From positions 6,858,376 to 6,922,375 of the forward strand of contig NC_045133.1 of assembly GCF_007655135.1 (NCBI RefSeq): a stretch of DNA of 64,000 nt, written 5' to 3'. Numbering within the stretch: position 1 is the stretch's first letter; the number at the start of each line of letters is the position of its first letter. A program made the position numbers and the translations under genes. Positions 21,825 to 31,930 of this stretch are shown in pieces. Under the pieces are notes generated by a model, which was not told the origin of the DNA, did not search any database, and saw nothing but the letters and a program-made list of their open reading frames with translations. The DNA comes from Punica granatum. Lineage: Eukaryota > Streptophyta > Magnoliopsida > Myrtales > Lythraceae.

Positions 21825-22510
21825 GGGTAGTGACCCTGCAAAGCAATGCTGTAGAACAGAAAAACATACTCACATTAATTTTTGCAAAAGTGAAAGGGTT
21901 CTCAAAGTCAATGGTTGTTTCTTGTTTGCAAAGAGCAAAGGCAACATGCGGGAAAATGACTAGGAAATTGCTCAGTTAACACCTATTCGTAGTGGTCTAT
22001 TCATGCTGACTGGTTTTTGTTTTTGTTAGATGAAATTTTCATGAATTTGACTATTTAACAGAGAAATTAGATCCGTTTGTGCTGGACTTTGATCTGGAGA
22101 AAGTTGTCTGTGTCAAACTTGTCAGGACGTCATTTTCTAGTTATCCAAATGGATCAAAAGAGAACAATTTAGAGCGGTATCTTGCGATTGCAGCATTAGT
22201 CAAATAATTAATTCATTCATTGATTGTGAAGAATCGCCTACGAACATCACACCAAAAAAATTTGTGGAACCGTAAATTAATTCGCGGTGTTTGAGAAACA
22301 TGGCACTTTGGGAGGACTTGTTTCCAATTTTGCATTCCTGTTATGGTGGTTTCTTGGCATGAATGGTTGGCTAAATGATATGCCTCAATTCGAGATTTCT
22401 TGTGGACAAGAGAAATATTTGTCCGATACAAGCAATCGAAAGAGAAATTGTTGCAGAGGATCGTCCTCTGCAGCTGAAACATGCTCACTAGTTATCAGTG
22501 CAAGGAGGTT
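21825..22510. repeat. Dispersed duplicate block, second copy
   Basis: Second copy of the 19280-20080 block without the MITE. A short antisense frame (22213-22488) spans the conserved part, but the first copy does not keep it open, so no protein is called. Confidence 0.55.
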
Positions 22511-23384
22511 CAGTCTAATTACTTTCCCTTGCACGACTTCGACTATGTACCATCACATTTGAGGGGTTGGTGGCCTTGCCAGCGGCCATCGACCCCCCTC
22601 CCCCTAGGTGAGCTCGCCGGAGACCTCCGTGCTCACCGGCGATGTCACCGCAAAGGAAGTGGGTGCCGCCGGACCCCCAAATCAAAAGCCTACTGGGTTT
22701 TTGATTTTCTTCCTCCCGGATTGGGGTAGTTTGCCGCATTTTAATGGAAAAGAGAACGACGAGTACTTGCCATATCGGACTTCAGTTAGGAGATATACAG
22801 CTTTGTATGACCCCTTTTTCTTATAAAAAAAAAATTATTTCCCATGGTCTTGGTAATAAATACTGGGAAATTCTACTGATGGATCTCCATTGTTTTCTTA
22901 CATGCCAATCTAATTTGGTCAGCTGAATCATCTGATCTCAATATCATCGCCATTCAATCAAGGAGAATGCTTTCGGTTTTCTTGTATGGAAAATGCCCCA
23001 TGTTTTGCTTGCTAAATAAAGGCAGGTTGTCATGCTTCAACATCGAACCATATGTCCATGTGACTAGACCATTCGCCAATGCTCAAGTGATTGCGGACAA
23101 CCTTGCGGGGTTGGTGATCACTGACAATTTAAACTGTACGAAATAATTTGAATAAAGTAAATTTCATTTCGCACTCATTATACCGTGCTTAATTTAGAGC
23201 AAAAATATATCAAAATTAATTAATTAATTAATTAAAATAAATAAAAAATGAGAGCGGTGTGAGACCATCTCCCAAGTAGTTTTTTTCCCCTTAAGTTTGA
23301 ACATGCGCGAGAGAAATTTAAGCAGGGCTTAGAGGGAAGTTAGAAGAGAGAGGAGTTAAATGATCAACTATATCATCATATTCC
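22511..23384. other. Intergenic DNA with a GC-rich patch
   Basis: A GC-rich patch at 22565-22740 contrasts with AT-rich surroundings and resembles degraded gene sequence, but no product was recognised. A TTAA-type simple repeat is at 23216-23240. Confidence 0.3.
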
Positions 23385-23592
23385 TTTTTTTTATTGGCTA
23401 GAATTAATTTTATAGGGATAAAATCGGGAAACTAAAAGTAAGACATATTGTCCTCAACTCTGCCTTTATATATTAGTATAGATATTTCTTATTTTATTGG
23501 CTACAATTAATTTTATAAGGGTAAAATCGTAAACCAAAAGTGGACCAACTGTCCCAGCTCAAACTTTATATATTGGTATAAGTATAGATAAG
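23385..23592. repeat. Imperfect tandem repeat, two units of about 105 bp
   Basis: TTTTATTGGCTAGAATTAAT at about 23390 and TTTTATTGGCTACAATTAAT at about 23494 begin two units that both end in TATATTAGTATAGAT-like sequence. The array directly precedes segmental-duplication copy B. Confidence 0.6.
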
Positions 23593-23595
23593 GTA

Positions 23596-25275
23596 TATTT
23601 TCCTATTAATAAAATAGAGTTTCCACTATTAATATACATAATATCTCTTCCATGATATCTTAAATATAATCTATTATTGAATTGTTGTCTTATAAGATTG
23701 TGAATATATTTAATTAAGTAATCATATAGTTTAATGAGTACATAGTCTATTATTGTACCCTTTTATACAGATGTACATGAAATATTTTGGTAATTTATAG
23801 AAATAATATGCTCAAAGTATTTGATATTAATTATATCATCACATACAATTCTTTACAAAAGAAAAACATATATTATCAGATATAGGGGGTTTTCCATATT
23901 TTGAGGAATATGAAACATACATTATATGGCGATATCGACATTATAATTATTCAAACATTGCCTGTTATTTAAATTAATTACAAATTTATATAATTGAAAA
24001 ATAATGAAAAGGTCTATATGTGCATTACCCGCATGAAGCACAGATAAAGCACAAAGTATTCCATCTAGCCAAAAAAAGCACAAAGTATCTCAATTCTTCA
24101 AGCCAGTATCTCTGGCATTACAAAGTGAGATTAGACGAAGAGGTGTGCCAATTCTTCTAAACATTATCACATAAGCAGCAGTACACTATCCCCGGCTTCC
24201 CCGTCTTTTAATCTATCCACGATCGAGAAAGTTATTGGCGTGATGGCTCGTGAACAGAACCTGAAATAGTTAGGTTGGCATTAAACCGAGATGAGCTCAA
24301 ATTCTCCACCCAGCGAATGATAGCAGGGAGAGGGGCATAAGATTCAAGACTAATATAAATTGTGTCATGTTGGTTCAAAACTATATTGTCGTATGTATGC
24401 ATCAACACTATTTTCTCACCACTTCTTAACACATTAATAAATGGTATGCAACATACGAAAACATTGGCACTCCTGCTTGTGCTCGGTACAGAGAATAAAG
24501 CATCAGATGAGCCATTGATGATTGCAGAAGACATGAAAAATGAAAATCACCGCATCTAGATGAGGTAAAACAATCTCTATCAAGATGATAGACCCATTCT
24601 CTGTACTATCAATAGGATCCATTATAACAAGTCACACACTCATATTCCGGAAATACAGAAAGAAAGAAATTCCACGATCGAACTATCACGACTTGTGTAT
24701 CTAGGGAATAGTCGCTTTAAAGTGAATTTTCCCTAGATACATCTATTCTGTTCAATTCTAAATTTATTCCGAATATATAGATTATGCTAAAGATTCAAAG
24801 CCCATTTCATCTTTTTTTCTTTAGTTTATAAAAAATAAAAAAAATAAAAAGATGAAAAAATACATTTCAAATTTATTGTTCGGTAAATCGGTTGTGAAAT
24901 ACTTTTTCTATTTCTAGAATGTCCAATATTTGTTTTACATCTTCTCTACGAAAATGTTTAATTTTCATAAGGTCTTCTTGACTCTTATTCAAAAGGTCCA
25001 ATAATAGCTCTACCCTATCTTTTGTTTACCAAAAAAAAAAAAAAGTTGGACGATGGAAGGGTAAGGACAGGAGTTCTCACGTAAATAGGCAATCCAATGA
25101 TGATGTAATGCTATTCATTGTTCGACTTGAATGAATCCACCTCTCTGCAGAGAATAAGATAGTATTATTGATTAATGGTAAGGTTTTTCTCAAACAGCAA
25201 AATCCTGACCGAAACAGTCACAACAACTTGCACGTCATGTGCAGACGGTCAGTCAGGAAGTCAGTTTTCTGTTTG
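23596..25275. repeat. Segmental duplication copy B
   Basis: Second copy of the block flanking the NLR gene (copy A at 9187-9974 plus 11801-12275). It shows the empty site of the hAT-like insertion at 24238 and is itself interrupted by plastid-derived DNA at about 24575-25037. A small third remnant lies at about 25893-25960. Non-coding. Confidence 0.75.
24575..25037 (-). pseudogene. rpoA: Plastid DNA insertion (NUPT) carrying the 3' end of rpoA
   Basis: Minus-strand bases 25028-24873 translate without a stop as the C-terminal part of the plastid RNA polymerase alpha subunit ([16 protein letters not shown], then [11 protein letters not shown]) and end at TAA 24873-24875. Downstream is a T-rich hairpin typical of plastid 3' ends (about 24808-24858) and a second strong stem, GTATCTAGGGAA paired with TTCCCTAGATAC (24697-24743). 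The duplicate block at 12025 lacks this DNA, so it is a nuclear insertion of plastid sequence. The part left of 24780 is probably plastid spacer but was not identified. Without a start or promoter it is non-functional. Confidence 0.75.
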
Positions 25276-26595
25276 AAATGAATGATTTTTTTAAAGATAT
25301 TTTATGATAAGAAACCCTTTTCTTCATCTTTTGAGTTTTTTTTATATTTTTAAAAATAATTCTTAACAAAACTATTTTAAGAAAATATTAAAAAATATTT
25401 TTCTAACTTTCTAATGAAATATTGTTGATTATTATATTTAATAAATTACATATTTTTGAAAATAAAATGAATAATTTTTATTAGATATTCAAGTAACAAT
25501 ATATTTCTAAACTTTTCTTTAGAATATTTTATTATCTATATGATATTTGAAATTTTGTCCATAGTAAAAGTCCTGAATTCTTTGTTTAAGATACAAACTT
25601 AATACCCACAAAAATATTATTAGCAGTAAAAGAAGTATATATATTATAATATATAGTCATATGACTATCTTTAATATATGCCTTCACCAAGTTTTTGAAT
25701 TTTTAAAATTGAATTACATTTTTTTATTAGATATTGAAGTAATAAAATATTTTTGAATTTTTAAGAGTAGATTTTATCATCTACATAAAATTCGATACTT
25801 TTGAACTTTTTATTTAAGATAAAATTAATATCTAGTCACATCTATATTAAAATTAATATAAATTAGTATTTATTTTCTGAAAAGAAATATATGTACAATA
25901 GATATCACAATTCCTCTCAGCGTATCACACAAGCAGCAGTACACAATCTTCAACTCATTGGACAAAGTGATATTATACTAAAATGGAGGTCTCTCTCGTC
26001 AATTAATTTACCTGTGATTTTAGGTGAAATAAATGTACTAAATTGTTCTTTCAATGGCTCATTTACTTTGTAGTGCCACAGTCTCTAGCAAAAAATATAA
26101 TAATAAAGAATGTTATTGTGTAAATCAATATTAAAATAACGAAATGCTTACAAATTCTTCATTTATATAATAGTATAGATTGATATTTTCTAAAACCTTG
26201 AAACATGATCGCTTATTTAGATGGTGAGTTATGAAAAATTATGGAGCGACGTACTGTGAGGTTATTATAATTTAATTGCATAATCTTCTTTACCATACAA
26301 TCCAATCAAGCAAATAAAAGTAAATGATTTTTTGCAGCTAAAAAGAAGATTATTGGTAAATAAGATAGGTGACGAAAACCTAATTCCTTTTTCTCTTTTC
26401 TTTTTAGGGCTGAAAATAAAATGAGACTATTATTATTATTATTATTTTGCTGAGTAAAATTAGTTTATTATTGATATCGCATTTATTGCGTAATGTATAA
26501 TTTTATCGTTTGGAGATTGCACCATATCATATGACACTGTACCCGCTGACAGTACTTCCGCCCTCTCCCGCCAACGTCAGCCCATCGTCTCCAGA
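25276..26595. other. AT-rich intergenic DNA upstream of the Agenet gene
   Basis: No gene seen except a short remnant of the duplicated block near 25893-25960. An ATT microsatellite is at 26429-26447. The last 100 bp turn GC-rich and probably hold the 5'UTR of the next gene. Confidence 0.4.
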
Positions 26596-28189
26596 ATGCC
26601 TCCAGCCGCCTCATTCTCCCCCGGCGACGCCGTCGAGATCGCATCAAACGACGACGGGTTCCGCGGCTCGTGGTTCACCGGCATCGTCATCCGCCTCCTC
26701 TCTGCTCCATCCTCCTCAGGCCGCCGCAAGACCGCTGGCAAAGCCACCCTTAGGTACCTAATTCAGTTCGACACGCTCTTCGAGGACGAGGCCGGGACCA
26801 AACGGCTGATGGAGGAGGTCGATGAGTATCAGATGAGGCCCCTGCCTCCTCGCGAGCCGAGGAGAGCGTTCAAGCTCGGGGAGGAGGTGGATGCGTACTA
26901 CAACGACGGCTGGTGGGAGGGCTCGATCACGGCGGAGCTGGGCAGCGGGAAGTTCGAAGTCTACTTTAGGGCTTCAAAGGAGTCTATACAGTTCAAGAGC
27001 GAGAGCTTGAGGCTCCACCGTGAGTGGACCAATAACGCTTGGTTCCCTCCTTTCGATGAGGAAAAGGTCAGTAAGATGATTTCTCCCTTCAATTCTTCGC
27101 TCAATTGGGTGGCTTGCCGGTCTTGTCCGATCGAATGTTTCAGCTGGATGATGAAAATGAGCGTGTTTTCGTAGATTGCCTATCTTCAACCTGTAAATTG
27201 TTCACTCATATGATGTATAGAGGGACTTAATGAGGAAATTGAGAGCTTAAACGGTCGAAATTTGCCGAAGGATCGTCAATAGTAGACAATCTCAGGTTCG
27301 ACAGTGAAATACACGGCCAATTGTCATTGTGATTATACTGGTTCCTGTTACTGTCTCGTGAGTTCGAGTTGCTTGTGTACTGAATTTGTAGTTCTGATTC
27401 TGATTGACCAATTTCACAAAAGTCGTTTTGCTTAGTCAAATTTGCTATGGGAAACGACGTGATTTTCGATATTTATGCAACATCTGAGAATAGATAGTTT
27501 GGTTCTGAATCAAATAGGAGGTCCCCGACTACCCCGGGCTAGTGTTTCCAGATAAATCACCTCTCAGCTTTAGCTTGTTTGAAGAATGAGTTTGTCGAGC
27601 TTATGTGTAAAAATAATTGGAGTTGCAGAGAGGGTCAGCAGCAGTGGAGGCTAAGGTTGCTGGAACAACGAACCAGAGATTCAAGAAAGGGGCATTGGTT
27701 GAGGTGAGTAGCGATGAAGATGGGTTTCGTGGTGCCTGGTTCTCTGCAAAGATTGATAAGGAGATTTCAAAGGGAAAGTACCTAGTACAGTACCAAAACT
27801 TCAGAAACGATGATGATACAAACTTCCTATTGGAAGAAATTGATGCTCTGCACATAAGGCCTCGTCCTCCCCAAACTAAAGCAAGTGGTGATTTCAAGTT
27901 GCTCGATGAAGTAGATGCTTTGTACAATGACGGATGGTGGGTAGGCGTGGTCTCTAAAGTTCTCAAAAATTCGAGATTTTTTGTCTACTTCAGAGATACC
28001 AATGAGGAATTGGAGTTTAGCGGATCCGAGTTAAGACCACACCAGGAGTGGATCGGCGGCAAATGGATTATCGCCTCACAGGTAAGAGCTCGATGCATAT
28101 AAAGTTCTAATCTCCCGTCACATCGAGTTTCTTATTGACAGTTGACTAACCTTGAAAATTACCGGTTGATCCAGTCTTTGAAGTTGTAA
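26596..28189 (+). CDS. Agenet/Tudor-like domain protein, three exons, 312 aa
   Basis: Exons 26596-27066, 27629-28081 and 28175-28189 join in phase 0 with GT..AG introns, giving 157+151+4 codons. The protein has two tandem pairs of Agenet (Tudor-like) modules: FSPGDAVEIASNDDGFRGSW then FKLGEEVDAYYNDGWWEG in exon 1, and FKKGALVEVSSDEDGFRGAW then FKLLDEVDALYNDGWWVG in exon 2. Each exon carries one pair, so the gene grew by internal duplication. Plant Agenet proteins bind modified histone tails or nuclear RNA-protein partners; related proteins carry a C-terminal DUF724 or other domain, which this short protein lacks. The start follows a GC-rich 5' stretch and is the first ATG in frame with the first Agenet module. 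Confidence 0.85.
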
Positions 28190-28850
28190 GTGCCTGTCAA
28201 ATGAGGTGGTCCTTCCAGCACTTTGCCTTGCCTGCATTTTCTGCTAAGCGAATATCGGCCCGACTTTACTATAGCCAGCAGAAGCAATGTCGAAGTGGGG
28301 ACAGGAGTTTATGATGTTGTGGTTTTCCTTATCTTTCTAGGTACATTGCTTTATTACATATTCCAAATTTAACTTCTACAATTGCTTCCTAGTTTAGTTG
28401 CTAGTTCATTTTCATTGAGAAGGAAGTCCGATCTTTCTTGTCGTGCTGCTTGGTTCAAAGTTTAGGTCGTGCGGTGGTTGCTTGCTTGCTAATTCATATG
28501 TTTGAATGAACTTCGCTGACTCGGTCCTCAAATGAATGCCTCTTGGGACAATCCTAAATTGTTTGCCTCTTATCATGCTTCCTAGAATCGCAGAATCATA
28601 AAAATGAGTCTTAGATCCGAGTAACTCTTACGCATCCCGAATTTCATTTTCAGGTCTACTCTAGATGTTTCATTGGATATCCTGCACCATTTTTTTGAAC
28701 AAGAAAGTTTATTTTTTTCTCATCATAGTAATAATACAAAATCAAGATAATATGTGTTCGAAGCATTAGTGAAATCTAAATGATCCATCCTTATCAGTGA
28801 AACCATAAGCAAAGCATTCACTACATCGTTGTCCATCGCCATATCTAGCT
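28190..28850. other. 3' region between convergent Agenet and DUF538 genes
   Basis: Non-coding, probably the 3'UTR of the Agenet gene followed by that of the convergent DUF538 gene. No repeats or RNA genes recognised. Confidence 0.4.
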
Positions 28851-29345
28851 TCATAATTCCTTGACTTCCACAGCTGCATTTGCTTCTTTGACATCACTCT
28901 CCTCCTTCACATCCTTAACTTCCTCCTCGATCTCAAAGGCCGAAACCGGGAACGACCGCGACAACCCAGCGGGAGTCTTAAAAGTGATCTTCCCGGTGGG
29001 GGGATCGTCCACGTAGATGTCGCTCAGTGAGATCCAGATCAAGAGCTCCTTGGTCTTCACGCCGGTGAGCTTCTTGATCCGGTTCTGTTCCACATAGGCC
29101 GTGACCTCGGGAGCATAGGACACGAGCCTCCCAATCTTGTCGAACTTGTGGTCGGTCTTCTTCTTCTGTTTGAGCCACACGAAACCGGTCTCCTTCACGT
29201 ACCCGCATTCCTCTATATCCTTTAAAGGCAGGAGCCCGTTCGGAAGACCGATCTCCTTGAGCAAGAACTTCGATTTCTCTTGGCATAGATCGTCTCCGTG
29301 GTATACCTCGGCATTAGCTTTGATCTCATCTATGACAAGAGACAT
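28851..29345 (-). CDS. DUF538 family protein, 164 aa
   Basis: Single-exon plant DUF538 protein starting MSLVIDEIKANAEVYHGD, with the family's GLPNGLLPLKDIEECGY, the WLKQKKK segment and a C-terminal IEEEVKDVKEE acidic tail. DUF538 proteins are small plant-specific proteins linked to stress and chlorophyll or lipid binding; their biochemical role is unsettled. The frame is open upstream to 29495, but a TATA box at about 29434-29441 lies inside that extension and would place the transcript start near 29405. The start at 29345 is therefore chosen; it also gives the normal family length. Confidence 0.88.
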   Translation of the reverse strand: MSLVIDEIKANAEVYHGDDLCQEKSKFLLKEIGLPNGLLPLKDIEECGYVKETGFVWLKQKKKTDHKFDKIGRLVSYAPEVTAYVEQNRIKKLTGVKTKELLIWISLSDIYVDDPPTGKITFKTPAGLSRSFPVSAFEIEEEVKDVKEESDVKEANAAVEVKEL

Positions 29346-29433
29346 CTTTTTCACTTGCTTTCTCGTGTACTCTCTCAAGCTCAATAATAGTATGAGTTGC
29401 AATGTTGAGGGACGACATAAGATGCATGCGGGG

Positions 29434-29441
29434 TTATATAT
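29434..29441 (-). promoter_or_regulatory. TATA box of the DUF538 gene
   Basis: TATATAAC read on the minus strand, about 90 bp upstream of the chosen ATG. It decides against the longer in-frame start. Confidence 0.55.
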
Positions 29442-29499
29442 TAAGGAAGCAAAACATTTGCCCTTCTTGGCTAGGGAAAATTCCGAAAATGCCACTGAG

Positions 29500-31930
29500 G
29501 GTCCATTGATCTCTGGGGCCCATTATCATAGCTTTCGTGTGGTCAGGGTCAATGTTGGTTCAATGCATATTTTCCACGACAGAGATGGGAAACAAAGAGA
29601 AATGTGCGATCTGGTAATTTTGGTGCAAAGTTAGGGGCATTTTGAGGATATCAGGTCGCCTTTTTTGCTTTGATAGGTGTCCACTTTGGTGCAGTTGGAA
29701 ATTTATGGCGAAATTTAAGATGGCAAGCGGTGGGGTTGGCGGTGGTTAACCGATAACGTCCCTCCACGTGTCACTTTCGTATGGTTGGGAGTATTTTTGA
29801 CCGACCTTAGCCTAAGGCACGGCTAGTTAGGGAACTCGGAGTTTAGGGTTCCAAGTCGATGGCAAATACATGTTACATCGAATCGTTATCTCATGTACCT
29901 ATTAGAGATGTCGCGCCCACTCTCATTGACATGATGCACAATCGCATTGCCGTGTGTGGACAATGCTATAAGTATCAATATGGGACTGGACCGGCTCGGG
30001 GACAGATAATTCCCACGGCAGAAATATGACTTTTGGACTAAAGTACTAAGTAGAGTCACCTCTGCACGTCACTTCGTATGTGCTCGAACCGATCTGCCCC
30101 TCGACAGGAGCCACCCACCTAAATTTGCAGGTGGATGGAATGGAAACGAGCATAACCGCAATCAATGAATAGTGGCATCATTTATCATGCTCGAGGGGCA
30201 ATGAATTTTTCTTAAGGAGATAGGTGGGACGGGTGGTAGTTGACCGCTAAACTAAAAAGGTACTCTCCTCAACTGGAGAAACTGAAGGACAACCCGCCTA
30301 CAAATATATGTGTGGATGTATGTATGGGAAACTTGCCAAACTTTTGAAGCCACCTTCAATTCGCATTGTTAGGTTAATTAGGTCCGGCTTTAGTAACACG
30401 AGGACGATCCTTCCATAGCTTTATTTGGTACAATGGAATGACACGATGCATAAAATGAAAATAATGTGGTGGAATCCTATCAATTTTGCAAGAAAAGTTT
30501 GTTTATGTGACCGTAACGAGTACCTTTTGGTTGGTCACACCATGACTGATGTCGGGTGTGACCCTGCAATAGATTCTATTAGAATGCTTCATTCAGACCA
30601 ATGGTTTTGGCATGGATTGCTCGTCTCTAGGGCTATTAAAACCCACCTTGAGTTCATCGAAGGTGGCCTGAGATCACATGGCCTCGAGGCCGAATGCTAT
30701 GACCTGAGATCTTCAAGCCGGACGGTAGCTGGCTGATTACGATCGTCTGGTCCCGGATATCACAAGTCTCCTGCCCGATCTCCATATTAATTCCTTCGAC
30801 GCGGATCCATAGGCAAATCAATGCAGCTGCTCAACTTGCAGCTGTTTATGCATATCCTCGAACCTTGTACATGACATGGCCGGTGGTCCAGTCCTTGGTG
30901 GCCGCTCATATACCTTTTGATTTTTATTAATTACGAACGACCTTGACATTTTTTTATGTCACAGGAAAAGATTAATGCGATAGCAATTCCTCCTGAAGTT
31001 AACAAGAAAATAACCAAATCCAAAATATGTGCACACTTTGTGGACAGTCCACAAGATCATATGTTTGACTCCCTCATGCAGTCCACAATATCATATGTTT
31101 TGACTCCCTCATGCACGCGCATCTCTCGGTGAGGGAGTCTATGCCGGGGTGGTCAAAGACTCACTTGTGCTAATTAATGAATGTCACCATAGTGGGTGCG
31201 ACCCTCTGACCAACGTCTCAACTCCAATTACCAATCAGACAAAGCCCGTACCTTCCTAAGGTAATTTGATGGTTAAAGAACGGGACGTTCTGCTGACCTG
31301 AGGGATTCGATACCAAGGGGCTTCCATCACCATTCGATGATCGAGCATGCCTTGTTTAGCGGGAGGCAAGTTTCACTAATCCAATGGTTGGGAAGCCTAA
31401 GGTACCATACCCATCAGGTTCAGAAGAATTCCCCCTAAGGACCTTCAGTTTTCCCTAAATTATCCTTTGTCTATATTATCAAGGTTCAAACTAATATAGA
31501 GATGAGCCGAACCAAGCCACAGCCATAAACGGAACTGAGGCACACGCAACGCTAACCATAATCGAGTTGTAAGTGGAGAGGAATTTGGCAAACCAGAACA
31601 GGCAAGAGTTATAACATAAAGACAACTTACAAAACTCCTGCTCCAAAACAAAAATCCATCGGGGCATATGATATTTGAGCTGAGAAATGAATCATGAATG
31701 CACTAATCCTATTGTAGATTCCCGGAAGAATTGGGAGAGAATGGTGATACAATGGTGAAAACTATAAGAAGGAATTCACTGTGATGGAAGAAAACCAAAA
31801 TCTTGGATGTGAACTAGATGCTCTACAGTGAAGGGATTCTTATAAAAGCAGGTACCCCAGATGAGATCATGTGTCGGTAGAGAGAGAGCCTGCATTTGAT
31901 GGGGCACTCTGATGAATCCGTGTGGAAGTA
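29500..31930. other. Intergenic region between DUF538 and ICP55
   Basis: No convincing gene; the open frame at 30425-30736 shows no recognisable domain. An adjacent 34-bp direct repeat beginning CAGTCCACAA is at 31045-31078 and 31079-31113. A tRNA-like A-box/B-box pair (GATGGTTAAAGAAC, GGGATTCGATACC) near 31270-31325 suggests a degraded SINE. Confidence 0.35.

Noticed and set aside
24873..25028. A working rpoA-related gene
   Set aside because: Only the last about 50 codons are present, without promoter or start, inside nuclear DNA whose duplicate lacks the insert.
26510..26761. Pro/Ser-rich frame overlapping Agenet exon 1
   Set aside because: It is a different frame of the same GC-rich exon; the Agenet frame carries the conserved motifs and correct splice sites.
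29346..29495. N-terminal extension of the DUF538 frame
   Set aside because: A TATA box lies inside it and the extension is unlike the family; the start at 29345 gives the usual length.
30425..30736. 103-codon open frame
   Set aside because: No recognisable domain, no splice context and no neighbour support; likely chance.
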